Below are positions 30,122-40,208 of a stretch of DNA of 64,000 bases, piece by piece. Source of the DNA: Rhodobacterales bacterium RIFCSPHIGHO2_02_FULL_62_130 (GTDB taxonomy: Bacteria; Pseudomonadota; Alphaproteobacteria; Rhodobacterales; Rhodobacteraceae); assembly GCA_001828855.1 (NCBI GenBank), contig MHZT01000036.1, positions 121,309 through 185,308 of the forward strand. The letters are read 5' to 3'. The notes beneath the pieces were generated by a model. It saw only the letters and a list, made by a program, of their open reading frames with translations. It did not search any database and was not told the origin of the DNA. Positions within the stretch are counted from its first letter, which is position 1, and each line of letters starts with the position of its first letter. The position numbers and the translations under genes were made by a program.

Positions 30122-31003
30122 TCAGACCCGCGCCTCGCGCCATGAGTATTCCGGTTCATAGCCCAGCACGCGGCGGGCTTTTTCGATGCTCAGCAAGGTC
30201 TGGGTGCCGCTGACCGCGCCGCGCATTGGCACATTGGGAAATACCTCGGCCATCAGATCGGCGCTGGGACGGGTCATGACGCTGTCAGCATTGGCGATGA
30301 TGAAGTGATCCGCGCCGACCAGATCGACATGCAGCGCGCGGCGCACCGCCTGCGCGCAATCGCGCGCATCGATATAGCCCCACAGGTTCCATTCGCGGAA
30401 ATGCGGCGTATCTTGCCAGCTTGCAAAGCGGGCATAGTCGCGCGGCTCCATCACGTTGGAAAGCCGCAAGCCGATAAAGCTGGTGCCGGGGTTCCAGCGT
30501 GCCATCTGCCGCGCCATTTCCTCGCCCAGATCTTTCGACAGCGAATAGCCGCTTTCGGGCCGCATCGGGTGATCTTCATCCACCGGCGCATAGGCGGGCG
30601 GGTTTTCCGGGCTGAACGGCAGGCCCAGCGTGGTTTCCGACGAGGCCCAGACAATGCGACGCACCCCTGCCCGCAGCGCCGCGTCAAAGACGTTGTAGGT
30701 TGAAACGATATTGGTGCGGAAGGTGACTTCCTCGGGCTGCAGATCGGGCGCGGGGATGGCGGCGAAATGCACCACGGCATCCGGCGTGCGGAATTTGCGG
30801 AAGGGATGATCTTTGCCACCGCTCCACTGCATCGCGTCCATCACCTGCGCGAAATCGGTCAGATCGACCTTCAGCATCGGGCAGACCGGATCGGAGGATG
30901 GCTGCATGTCGATGTTCAGCACGTTGTAGCCGCGCTCGACAAGATGTCGGCACACCGCCCGCCCGGCCTTGCCGCTGCCTCCGGTGACAAGGATGTTTTT
31001 CAT
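30122..31003 (-). CDS. NAD-dependent epimerase/dehydratase family protein
   Basis: NILVTGGSGKAGRAVCRHLV; SGYSLSKDLGEE; similar to 10780..11703 product. Confidence 0.88.
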   Translation of the reverse strand: MKNILVTGGSGKAGRAVCRHLVERGYNVLNIDMQPSSDPVCPMLKVDLTDFAQVMDAMQWSGGKDHPFRKFRTPDAVVHFAAIPAPDLQPEEVTFRTNIVSTYNVFDAALRAGVRRIVWASSETTLGLPFSPENPPAYAPVDEDHPMRPESGYSLSKDLGEEMARQMARWNPGTSFIGLRLSNVMEPRDYARFASWQDTPHFREWNLWGYIDARDCAQAVRRALHVDLVGADHFIIANADSVMTRPSADLMAEVFPNVPMRGAVSGTQTLLSIEKARRVLGYEPEYSWREARV

Positions 31004-31167
31004 GGCGCAATCTCTTTCATGGCACTGACTTTGTGTCGTGTCTGAAAGCTATCCCAAAGTGGCAGGCAGAGGCGAATACGTTTCCTGAATGTTGCCATGC
31101 CAGCACGGCATTGGCCCGCCCGTCCGCACGGGCCTATCCAAGGGCAGAATAAGGGCGGCAAGGGGCT

Positions 31168-32310
31168 GTGATGCGGCGCGGCATGTATGTTTATGCATGG
31201 GATCTGTGGCAGGAAGGCACCGCAGCGGTGGCCGGTCGGCTGCGCGATGCCGGACTGAACGCCCTGTCGCTGGCAACGGCCTATCACGCCGGCAAGTTCC
31301 TGCGCCCGCATGGCCCTGATGGCAAGGTGTGGTTCCCCGAGGATGGCACGGTGTATTTTCGCCCCGATGCGGCCCGCTATGGCTGTTTGCAGCCGCAGGC
31401 GGCCAGCATGGTGGCCGAATATGACGCCCTGCCCGCGTTGGCCCGCACGGCGGACGATTTTCATGTGACCGGCTGGACGGTAGGGCTGCACAACTCGCGG
31501 CTTGGGGCGCTGCATCCCGACCTGTGCTGCCAGACCCCGTTCGGTGATCCGCTGATCAACGCGCTTTGCCCGTCGCAGCCCGAGGTGCGGCGCTATCTGA
31601 CGGCGCTGTGCCTTGATACCGCAGCGCAGCCCGGTATCGGTGAAATTGCCATCGAGACGCCGGGGTTTCAGGCCTATCGCCACGGCCACCACCATGAATT
31701 TGAGCTGATCGCGCTGACGGAGGCGGTGGAAACCCTGCTTGGCACCTGCTTTTGCCCCGCCTGTCTGGCGCGTGCCAAGGCGGTGGGTTTGCATGCCGAG
31801 GCATTGGCACGACAGGCGCGGCGTGATCTGGAGGCGTTCTTTGCCGATGGCGCAGCGCCCGTGCTGAACCCGCAGGCCGATCCCGACTGGGCGGCGTTAC
31901 AGGCGTGTCGCGCCGATACTGTCACCTCGCTTGTGGCAGAAGTGCGGGCGGCGCTGGATGGCGCGGTCAGCCTTGCCGTGATTCCGTCGGTGCAGACGCC
32001 CAACAGCCTGTGCTGGCGTGAAGGCAGTGACCTTGCTGCCTTGGCAAAGGTGGCAGATCGGCTGGAGGTGCCAGCCTATCAGACCGGACCGGCTGCGATT
32101 GCTGCGGATATGGATCAGGTGCGCGCGGCGGCTGGGGACGCTGCCGCCATCGGCTTTATCCTGCGCCCGACATGGCCGCATGTAACGGGGCCGGATGATC
32201 TTGCCGCCTGCGTGACTTCGGCGCGCGCTGCCGGTGCCTCACAGCTTTCCTTCTACAATTACGGCCATATGCGGTTGCAGTCGCTTGACTGGATCGCCGC
32301 CGCCCTTTGA
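31168..32310 (+). CDS. Uncharacterised protein, possible TIM-barrel glycoside-hydrolase-like
   Basis: Clean ORF in same-strand run; RRGMYVYAWDLWQEG, LGEIAIETPGFQAYRHGHHHE; CFCPACLARA motif; no firm family recognised. Confidence 0.6.
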   Translation: MMRRGMYVYAWDLWQEGTAAVAGRLRDAGLNALSLATAYHAGKFLRPHGPDGKVWFPEDGTVYFRPDAARYGCLQPQAASMVAEYDALPALARTADDFHVTGWTVGLHNSRLGALHPDLCCQTPFGDPLINALCPSQPEVRRYLTALCLDTAAQPGIGEIAIETPGFQAYRHGHHHEFELIALTEAVETLLGTCFCPACLARAKAVGLHAEALARQARRDLEAFFADGAAPVLNPQADPDWAALQACRADTVTSLVAEVRAALDGAVSLAVIPSVQTPNSLCWREGSDLAALAKVADRLEVPAYQTGPAAIAADMDQVRAAAGDAAAIGFILRPTWPHVTGPDDLAACVTSARAAGASQLSFYNYGHMRLQSLDWIAAAL

Positions 32311-33122
32311 AGCCAGCCGGAGACACCATGACCAGACATGCCAAAACCACCGCCCTTGTCACCGGAGCCGCCCACGGTATTGGCCGCGCCATTGCCCTGC
32401 ATCTGGCGCGCGAAGGCGCTGCGGTGGCAGTGATTGATCTGGACGCCGCAGGGGCAGCCGCGACAGCGGCGCTGCTGACTGCAGAAGGCCACCGCGCCTT
32501 TGCCACCAGCGCCGATATTACCGACATGACAGGGTTGGCAATGGCGGTTGATGCCTGCGAGGCCGCTCTTGGGCCGATCACCTTGCTGGTCAACAATGCC
32601 GCTTTTACCGATGCGGGCAATCTGGGTGGCATCGGGCTGGAGGCTTGGCACCATGAGGTCGATGTCAACCTGAACGGCAGCTATCATTGCCTGCGCGTGC
32701 TGCTGCCGCGGATGCAGGCACGCGGGGCGGGTGTGGTGGTCAATATCGCCTCGGTCAACGGGCTGCGCTATTTCGGCAATCCGGCCTATAGCGCGGCGAA
32801 AGCGGGGCTGATCAACCTGACGCAATCGGTTGCCTCGGAATATGGCCGCTATGGCATCCGCTGCAATGCGGTGCTGCCCGGTTCGGTGCGGACGGAAAAT
32901 GCCTCGTGGCAGATCCGCCAGCAGAAAGACCCGGCGGTGTTTGAGAAACTGGCGCGCTGGTATCCGCTGGGCCGCGTGGCCGAACCCGATGACGTTGCCA
33001 AGGCAGTGTCGTTTCTGGCCTCGGACGATGCCAGCTATATCACCGGTGTCGCGTTGCCCGTCGATGGCGGTCTGCTGGCGGGCATGAATGTGATGATCGG
33101 CGAATTCATTCTGGAATCCTGA
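32307..33122 (+). CDS. SDR-family oxidoreductase
   Basis: ALVTGAAHGIGRAIALHLAREG; YSAAKAGLINLTQSVASEYG. Confidence 0.95.
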   Translation: MKPAGDTMTRHAKTTALVTGAAHGIGRAIALHLAREGAAVAVIDLDAAGAAATAALLTAEGHRAFATSADITDMTGLAMAVDACEAALGPITLLVNNAAFTDAGNLGGIGLEAWHHEVDVNLNGSYHCLRVLLPRMQARGAGVVVNIASVNGLRYFGNPAYSAAKAGLINLTQSVASEYGRYGIRCNAVLPGSVRTENASWQIRQQKDPAVFEKLARWYPLGRVAEPDDVAKAVSFLASDDASYITGVALPVDGGLLAGMNVMIGEFILES

Positions 33123-33143
33123 CAGGCAGGCAAGGAGACACTT

Positions 33144-34112
33144 ATGCTGATCATCTCGGAATCGCTGGCACAGGAGCTTGTCAGCATCGAAGACGCGATA
33201 GAGGCGGTCGCTGCGACCTTTATCGCCATGGCGCAGGGCAAGGCGCGCAATTACCCTGTGGTGCGCGAGGTCGTGGGCCATGCCGATGCCGTCTATGGCG
33301 TGAAGGCGGGTGCCGATACTTCTGCGCCGTTTCTGGGGTTGAAGGCGGGGGGATACTGGCCGCATAACCTGCCGCGCGGGCTGACCAACCATCAATCCTC
33401 GACCCTGATGTTCGATCCCGAAACCGGACGGGCCTCGGGGCTGGTAAGTGCGAATTACCTGACCGGTGTGCGGACGGGGGCGGCTTCGGCGCTGGCGACG
33501 CGGGCGCTGTCGCGGGCGGATGCGACAGTGTTGGGGATCATCGGCACCGGCGGGCAATCGGTGCATCAACTGCGCGCCACCGCCAAAGTGCGCGGGCTGA
33601 CACGGGTGCATGCCTGGGACCCGATGCCGGAAAACGTGGCGCGCTTTGCGGCGGCGGTGACGGCGCTGGGGTTGGACTATGTGGCCGAAACCAGCCCGCA
33701 AGCGGTGGCCGAGGCGGCAGAGATCATCATCACCGTGACGCCTTCGCAAAAGCCGATCCTGCTAAAAGACTGGATCAGACCCGGCACCCATATCAGCGCG
33801 ATGGGCGCAGATACCAAAGGCAAGCAAGAGCTTGATCCGGCCTTGGTCGCCGCCGCGCGGCTGTTCGTGGACGAAGCAGCACAGGCGATCAGCATCGGCG
33901 AATGCCAGCATGCCTATGCCCAAGGAATGATTGGCGCGGCCGACCTGACTGCCTTGGGGGAGGTGTTGGGCGGTCGCGCCGAGGGGCGGCGGTCAGGGAC
34001 CGAAATCACCCTGTTCGACGGCACCGGCGTTGCGCTGCAAGATCTGGTGGTGGCCGATCTGGCGATGCGCCGTGCGATGGAAACCGGTCGCGGCGTGGTG
34101 GTGGATTACTGA
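33144..34112 (+). CDS. Ornithine cyclodeaminase / mu-crystallin family protein
   Basis: GAASALATRALSRADATVLGIIGTGGQSVHQLRA; HISAMGADTKGKQELDPAL. Confidence 0.92.
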   Translation: MLIISESLAQELVSIEDAIEAVAATFIAMAQGKARNYPVVREVVGHADAVYGVKAGADTSAPFLGLKAGGYWPHNLPRGLTNHQSSTLMFDPETGRASGLVSANYLTGVRTGAASALATRALSRADATVLGIIGTGGQSVHQLRATAKVRGLTRVHAWDPMPENVARFAAAVTALGLDYVAETSPQAVAEAAEIIITVTPSQKPILLKDWIRPGTHISAMGADTKGKQELDPALVAAARLFVDEAAQAISIGECQHAYAQGMIGAADLTALGEVLGGRAEGRRSGTEITLFDGTGVALQDLVVADLAMRRAMETGRGVVVDY

Positions 34113-34128
34113 AACGCCCGTGAATGGC

Positions 34129-34162
34129 AAAAGGGGGGCCGGATGATCCGGCCCCCCCTTTT
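34129..34162. terminator. Bidirectional terminator-like hairpin
   Basis: aaaaggggggccgga-tga-tccggcccccccttttc between convergent genes (one-base bulge). Confidence 0.8.
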
Positions 34163-34182
34163 CATGCGCTGTCATCAAGGTA

Positions 34183-35739
34183 TCATCCGCGCGGCCATTC
34201 CGTGTGAAGGTCAATCGGGAACACCGGACGGGGCAGGTTCTTGAAATCAAAGCGGGTCAGCACCGGTGAGGTCAGACCGGGGGCATCCACCTCGATCACC
34301 TGCGCGGGCGGGAAGAATTCATCGAAACCGGCCCGGAAATGCCCGCGCGACTTGACGACCACGGCGCGGGCGGCGGCAATATCCAGCCCCATCATCTCCA
34401 GAAAGATCGGGTCGGCGCATTGGGTGCGGATGGATATCACCACCACCTGAATGCCGCCCAGATCCAGCAGAGCAGAGGCCCCCAGATTCATCCGCCGTCC
34501 GGCATAAAAGCCGCGCCGCCCGACGCAATCGCCATCGCGCAGGGTGACGACGCGGGCATCGGCCTCGAAGCATTGCGAGAATTCGTCCGGCGGCACCCTG
34601 TTGAACACCGCCCGAAACCGCGCGCCCTGCCCCAGCCGATGCGCCTCTGCGGCAAGAGCAGGATCGTTGATCACCCCCGCGATTACCCCGCTAACCACAC
34701 GGGCGTGCAAAGCCTGCAAGATCCACATCGTATTGCCATTGCCGCCCCCGCCGGGGTTGTCGGCAACATCGGCCAGAATGACGGGGGGCAAGGCCGGATT
34801 GGCGACAACCTGCGCGACCTGTTCCACCGCATCTTCCAGCGCTGTCAGGCGCGGCACAAAGCGCAGATGCTCGCCCCAAGCCATGCGGGCGATTTTATCG
34901 GCCACCGCCTGCGCGCTGCCATTTGCGGCACGCGCCGTCACGATGATCGCCATGCCGTTCTTGGGTGTATCGCTATAGGCAAAGCCGCCAAGGATTGACA
35001 CATTGGCAATATCGCCCACGACAAGTGACTGGCCGTAATTCATGATGTCGGCATAGGGACCGGCCTCGGTCAGCAGGGTGACGGTGGGCGGCACCAGTGG
35101 CAGACGGATAAAGGCGACATCGGGTTTCATTCCGGCCCAAAGCTCGTGCAGGATCAGTGCGGCATCGCGGCCACGGTCCAGCATATCGACATGCGGGTTG
35201 GTCTGGTAAGCGATCACCGCATCGGCCAGCCGCACCATGCGGTCCGACACATTGCCATGCAGATCAAGTGTGGCCACCACCGGCACGGCAGGCCCGACAA
35301 TATCGCGCACCGCCTGAAAGATCTCGCCATCGGGGTCGGCGTTCTGCGTGGTGATCATCGCGCCGTGGTTCGAGATATAGACCGCATCCAGCGGCCCTGC
35401 GGCGTGCAACCGGCTGCGGATTTCCTGCATCGCGGTTTCAAAGAAGGCATGATCCAGCGGCCCGCCCGCCTCGACCAGACCGACAAGGATCGGCACCGGC
35501 TGCCATTCGCCGCGCTGATCCATCTCGGCGGCAAAACCCCTGATCTCGGTTGGCAGTTTCGGGTCGGCGCTGTGCAGGTCTTCGAGAATTTCCTCGCCTG
35601 CCAGATAGACCCGTTTGAGGTAATCTTCTTCGGTGATGACCGGAGCAAAACGGTTGCTTTCCAGCATCAGACCCAAAATCGCCACCCGATGAGTTTTTGC
35701 TGCCGACATCTGCCCCGCCCCTTTTACTGCTTTGCCCAA
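34183..35739 (-). CDS. M81 family metallopeptidase (MlrC-like)
   Basis: RVAILGLMLESNRFAPVITEEDYLKR; YISNHGAMITT; ATLDLHGNVSDRMV; ILADVADNPGGGGNGNTMWIL. Confidence 0.93.
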   Translation of the reverse strand: MGKAVKGAGQMSAAKTHRVAILGLMLESNRFAPVITEEDYLKRVYLAGEEILEDLHSADPKLPTEIRGFAAEMDQRGEWQPVPILVGLVEAGGPLDHAFFETAMQEIRSRLHAAGPLDAVYISNHGAMITTQNADPDGEIFQAVRDIVGPAVPVVATLDLHGNVSDRMVRLADAVIAYQTNPHVDMLDRGRDAALILHELWAGMKPDVAFIRLPLVPPTVTLLTEAGPYADIMNYGQSLVVGDIANVSILGGFAYSDTPKNGMAIIVTARAANGSAQAVADKIARMAWGEHLRFVPRLTALEDAVEQVAQVVANPALPPVILADVADNPGGGGNGNTMWILQALHARVVSGVIAGVINDPALAAEAHRLGQGARFRAVFNRVPPDEFSQCFEADARVVTLRDGDCVGRRGFYAGRRMNLGASALLDLGGIQVVVISIRTQCADPIFLEMMGLDIAAARAVVVKSRGHFRAGFDEFFPPAQVIEVDAPGLTSPVLTRFDFKNLPRPVFPIDLHTEWPRG

Positions 35740-35934
35740 GATAGTCCGCAGCTGCGATGCACCGCCAATGCAAGGAAGGTCTAGCCTGATGCGCCTTCGG
35801 CATGGTTACGGCGGCGGGGGCGTGACATGCGTTTACGGCATGGGATCATTGGATTTCTGTATTCGTCTCCGCCGTGGCAAGGTGAAATACTGCGGCGGAA
35901 AATCCGGCCCGTTGCCGGAGCAAGCGAGGATGCG

Positions 35935-37380
35935 ATGACCCACGGTATCAGGCCCTACTGGCAGAATTTCATCGGTGGGGCATGGGTGGATGGCGGCGAT
36001 GGCACGCGCATCACCGTGACCGATCCCGCCACCGGCCAGCCGATTGCCGAAGTGGCGCGCGGCACGCCCGCCGATATTGATCGTGCGGTGGCCGCTGCGC
36101 GCGCCTGTTTCAACAGCCGGGTGCTGCGTGATCTGCGTCCGCACAAGCGCGGCGATCTGATGCTGGCGGTGGCTCGGGAACTGGACGCCTGTGTTGAGGA
36201 AATTGCGCTGCTGGAATGCCATGACAACGGCAAGACGCTGGCGGCAGGGCGGGCCGAGGTGGCGCTGACCCAACGCTATCTGACCTATTATGCGGGCTTG
36301 GCTGACAAGCTGGAGGGGCGGCAGATTCCGCTGGGCGATGGCTATATCGATTACACGCTGCACGAACCTTACGGTGTGTCGGCGCAGATCGTGCCGTGGA
36401 ACGGTCCGTTGCCGGTGGGCGCGCGCTCTATCGCTTGCGCCATTATCACCGGCAATACCGTGGTGCTGAAATCACCCGAGGATTCACCGTTAAGCCTGTT
36501 CGTGCTGGCCGAGGCATGCCAGCGCGCCGGGCTGCCTGCGGGGGCGGTGAACATTGTTTGCGGTTATGGCCATGACGCGGGGGCTGCACTGGCGGCGCAT
36601 CGGGACATTGACCAGATCGTGTTTACCGGATCGGTCGCCACCGGCCAATCGGTGCTGCGCGCGGCGGTGGATCGGGTGGTGCCTTGTGTGATGGAACTGG
36701 GCGGCAAATCCGGCGCGATTGTCTATGCAGATGCCGATCTGGACCGCACCGCCGCCAGCGCCGTGCGCGGGATTTTCAACCATGCAGGGCAGATTTGCTC
36801 GGCCGGATCGCGGCTGATCGTGCATCGGTCGATCCATGATGATCTGATGGCGCGGGTGCAGGCATTGGCCGCAAAGCGCAGCGTCGGCCCCGGTGTTGAC
36901 GGTTACGATATGGGACCGCTGATCAACGCCCGGCAGTTGGAGCGGGTCGAGGCGCTATGCCGCGCGGGCGTAGCCGAAGGGGCAACGCTGCTCATGGGCG
37001 GGGCGCGTGTGGCGGGCTTGGCCGGTCATTTCATGGCGCCGACGATCTTTACCGGTGTGCGACCGGATATGCGGATCGCGCAGGAGGAATTCTTTGGACC
37101 GGTGTTGGTGGTGTTGCCGTTTGACACGCCGGAAGAGGCCATCGCCATCGCCAACGGCACCGACTACGGCCTTGCCGCCGGAGTTTACACGCGGGATCTG
37201 AAGCTGGCGCATTGGACGGCAGATCGGCTGGTGGCGGGACAGATCTATGTCAACGAATGGTGGGCGGGCGGCATTGAAACCCCGTTCGGCGGCATGAAAC
37301 GGTCTGGCTATGGTCGCGAAAAGGGGCAAGAGGCGCTGCTGGGCTATGTGCAGACCAAGAATGTGGCGATCAGGTTGTGA
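35935..37380 (+). CDS. Aldehyde dehydrogenase; start revised to MTHGIRPYWQNF
   Basis: VMELGGKSGAIVYADADL; FNHAGQICSAGSRLIV; EEFFGPVLVVLPFD. Confidence 0.95.
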   Translation: MTHGIRPYWQNFIGGAWVDGGDGTRITVTDPATGQPIAEVARGTPADIDRAVAAARACFNSRVLRDLRPHKRGDLMLAVARELDACVEEIALLECHDNGKTLAAGRAEVALTQRYLTYYAGLADKLEGRQIPLGDGYIDYTLHEPYGVSAQIVPWNGPLPVGARSIACAIITGNTVVLKSPEDSPLSLFVLAEACQRAGLPAGAVNIVCGYGHDAGAALAAHRDIDQIVFTGSVATGQSVLRAAVDRVVPCVMELGGKSGAIVYADADLDRTAASAVRGIFNHAGQICSAGSRLIVHRSIHDDLMARVQALAAKRSVGPGVDGYDMGPLINARQLERVEALCRAGVAEGATLLMGGARVAGLAGHFMAPTIFTGVRPDMRIAQEEFFGPVLVVLPFDTPEEAIAIANGTDYGLAAGVYTRDLKLAHWTADRLVAGQIYVNEWWAGGIETPFGGMKRSGYGREKGQEALLGYVQTKNVAIRL

Positions 37381-37404
37381 TGGAGCCGGCTGTAATGGGG
37401 AAGG

Positions 37405-38556
37405 TTGGCTGCGATGTATGATCTGCTGTTGAAGGGTGGTCGGGTGATCGATCCGGCGCAGGGGCTGGACGGCGTGCTGGACGTGGCGTTTCAGGATGGC
37501 CTAGTGGCGGCGATCGGGACCGATCTTGGCGGCGCGGCGCGGCAGGTTCGCAATGTGGCGGGGCGCATCGTGACGCCGGGCCTGATCGACATGCATGCCC
37601 ATGTGTATTGGGGCGCGACCTCGTTGGGGGTGGATGCGGAAACCATTGCCAAGCGCAGCGGCACCACGACGTTTGTCGATGCGGGCAGCGCCGGTGCAGG
37701 CAACTTTGCTGGCCTGCGAAAATTTATCGTTGAACCGGCAGCGCCGCGGATTCTGGCCTATCTGAACATCTCTTTCCCCGGTATTTTTGGTTTCTCCAAG
37801 AACGTGATGGTGGGTGAATGCGAGGATTTGCGGCTGCTGGACAGTCGGGAATGTCTGGCCCTTGCCGAGAAGAACCTTGATCTGATCGTCGGCATCAAGG
37901 CGCGGGTGGGGGCGAAGGCGGGCGGCAGTTCCGGCCTTGCGCCGTTGTTGCTGGCGATCGAGGTGGCAGAAGAACTCGATCTGCCGGTGATGGCGCATAT
38001 CGACTTTCCACCGCCCGGCCGCAAAGAGGTGCTGGAGGCGCTGCGCCCCGGCGATGTGCTGACGCATTGCTTCCGCCCGTTTCCGAATGCGCCTGTGACG
38101 CGCGGCAACCGCATCCGCGAGGATATTCTGGAGGCGCATCGGCGCGGTATCATCTTTGACATCGGCCACGGTTTTGGCGGTTTTGCCTTCAGATCGGCGC
38201 GGGCGATGCTGGCGGAAGGCATCATGCCGGATGTGATCTCCAGCGATGTGCATGTGCTGTGCTGCGATGGTCCCGCCTATGACGTGCTGGCGGTGATGTC
38301 GAAATTCATGGCGCTGGGGATGCCTTTGGACGAGGTGATCCGCAGCGCGACGCAAAACCCCGCCCGCGCGCTGCGACGGCCCGAACTGGGATCACTGACC
38401 CCCGGCACACCGGGCGATGCGACGATCTTGCAGCAGGTCGAGGGCCGGTTCGAGCATGTCGATGTGTCAAACGAGGTGGTGGTGGCCAACACCCGGCTGG
38501 AAAGCCGGGGAATGGTGCTACGCGGGGCGTGGTGGGCCGAAGGCGGCGAAGGGTAG
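37405..38556 (+). CDS. Amidohydrolase/deacetylase family metallohydrolase
   Basis: LLKGGRVIDPAQGLDGVLDVA; PGLIDMHAHVYWG; SSDVHVLCCDG. Confidence 0.9.
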   Translation: MAAMYDLLLKGGRVIDPAQGLDGVLDVAFQDGLVAAIGTDLGGAARQVRNVAGRIVTPGLIDMHAHVYWGATSLGVDAETIAKRSGTTTFVDAGSAGAGNFAGLRKFIVEPAAPRILAYLNISFPGIFGFSKNVMVGECEDLRLLDSRECLALAEKNLDLIVGIKARVGAKAGGSSGLAPLLLAIEVAEELDLPVMAHIDFPPPGRKEVLEALRPGDVLTHCFRPFPNAPVTRGNRIREDILEAHRRGIIFDIGHGFGGFAFRSARAMLAEGIMPDVISSDVHVLCCDGPAYDVLAVMSKFMALGMPLDEVIRSATQNPARALRRPELGSLTPGTPGDATILQQVEGRFEHVDVSNEVVVANTRLESRGMVLRGAWWAEGGEG

Positions 38557-38621
38557 CGCGGGGGATGCAGAACGCTTGCCCGATGCGCGCGCGCAATGTG
38601 CGATAGATAGGCTTGGCAGGG

Positions 38622-39587
38622 TCATTTGACGCGCTCCATCAACTGGGTGATGTGGTCAGGGCCGACCGGAACGATACCCGCCGGATTCAGTGCCTTGATC
38701 GAATAGTAACCCGCCTTGATATGTTGGATGTTGACGGTCTCGCGGACACCGGGCAGGCGCAGCACCCGCTCTAGATAGGCCGAGAGGCGCGGATAGTCGG
38801 CGATCTGTTTGCAGTTGGTTTTGAACAAGCCGTGATAGGCGACGTCAAAGCGGATCAGGGTCACGAACAGGCGGATGTCAGTTTCGGTAAAGCGGTTGCC
38901 AAGCAGGTAGTCGCCTGTGAGCAGCGTCTCAAGCCGGTCAAGCATGGCAAAGACGCCTGCCACGGCCTCGTCATAGGCGGCTTGGCTGCTGGCAAAACCC
39001 GCCTTGTAGACGCCGTTGTTAAGCCGGTCGTATATCTCGGCGTTCAGCGCGTCGATGGCGGGGGCCAGATCGGCGGGATAGAGGTCGGGCTTGCCAGCAA
39101 CCAGACCGGTAAAAGCGGTGTTGAACATGCTTACGATATCAGCGCTTTCATTGCTGACCATCGTGTTGGTTTTCTCGTCCCAAAGGACCGGAACCGTTGC
39201 GCGCCCCGTGTAATCTTCGGCGGCACGGGTATAAAGTTCATGCATATGGGTGGCGGCGAACAAGGGATCTGCCTCGGCTCCGGGATAACCGCCAAAGGCC
39301 CAGCCCTGATCGGTCAGCACCGGATTGACCACGGTGACGGCAATCAGATCCTCCAGCCCCTTCAGCTTGCGCGCGATCAGGGTGCGCGAGGCCCAAGGAC
39401 AGATCAACGCCACATAAAGGCGATAGCGACCGGCTTCGGCCTTGAAGCCGCCTGTTCCCGTCTTGCCAGCCGCGCCATCCGGGGTGATCCAGTTGCGGAA
39501 GGACGAGGTTTGCCGCACGAAACGGCCCTGTTCGTCCGAAGCCTGCACCGGCTGCCAGTTTGCCGTCCATTTGCCGTTCAACAACAT
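38622..39587 (-). CDS. Glutathione S-transferase family, glutathionyl-hydroquinone reductase-like
   Basis: LYVALICPWASRTLIARKLKGLEDLI; VPVLWDEKTNTMVSNESADIVSMFNTAF. Confidence 0.93.
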   Translation of the reverse strand: MLLNGKWTANWQPVQASDEQGRFVRQTSSFRNWITPDGAAGKTGTGGFKAEAGRYRLYVALICPWASRTLIARKLKGLEDLIAVTVVNPVLTDQGWAFGGYPGAEADPLFAATHMHELYTRAAEDYTGRATVPVLWDEKTNTMVSNESADIVSMFNTAFTGLVAGKPDLYPADLAPAIDALNAEIYDRLNNGVYKAGFASSQAAYDEAVAGVFAMLDRLETLLTGDYLLGNRFTETDIRLFVTLIRFDVAYHGLFKTNCKQIADYPRLSAYLERVLRLPGVRETVNIQHIKAGYYSIKALNPAGIVPVGPDHITQLMERVK

Positions 39588-39643
39588 TTCGCGTCTCCTT
39601 CAGGGATGTGCCGCGCCAGAGGGCTGGCGCGGCGGGTGGTCAG

Positions 39644-40084
39644 TCAGGCGTGTTTTGCCGAGGCGGATTTCGTCGGGACAAGGGCATAGGCTCCGTCACC
39701 CAGCAGCGCGAGAGAGGCCTGCACGATGGCCCACATCACAGGGTATTCCCAGCCGCCATTCGGGTTCGACCAGTTGAAGCCAAAGCCGCCATGACCAAAA
39801 AGCGCGGCCCCCAGCAGAACCGGCACCAGTGCCGCCGAAACGATCCGCGCCTTGACCCCAAGGATCAGCGCAAGGCCGCCAATGATCTCGGCCAGCATCG
39901 TCAGATAGCCCAGCGCGCCGGGCAGGCCGATGGATTCGAAATAGCCAGCCGTTCCGGCGGGGGTGAATATGAAAAGCTTGATCAGCCCGTGGGCAAGGAA
40001 CAGGGCGCCAGTCGTCACGCGCAGCGCGAGGATGGCATAGGGGGCGGTTTTCAGGTCAAACATGATGTCTCTCTTTCTTTCCAA
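39644..40084 (-). CDS. DoxX family membrane protein
   Basis: ALRVTTGALFLAHGLIKLFIF; EIIGGLALILGVKARIVSA. Confidence 0.9.
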   Translation of the reverse strand: MERKRDIMFDLKTAPYAILALRVTTGALFLAHGLIKLFIFTPAGTAGYFESIGLPGALGYLTMLAEIIGGLALILGVKARIVSAALVPVLLGAALFGHGGFGFNWSNPNGGWEYPVMWAIVQASLALLGDGAYALVPTKSASAKHA

Positions 40085-40208
40085 TATCAGGCCGTGTCGG
40101 CCATCTGGCCCTTTCGGTCACGGGATGGATATGCGCCTTGTCTGATCTGGTTAAAACGGCGATTATATGGTTTATCTTTCGCCATTTTGTTCTGAATTGA
40201 GAGGCTTG

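Noticed and set aside
32259-33749. 496-aa - strand ORF
   Set aside because: Antisense to SDR and OCD genes, which have clear family motifs
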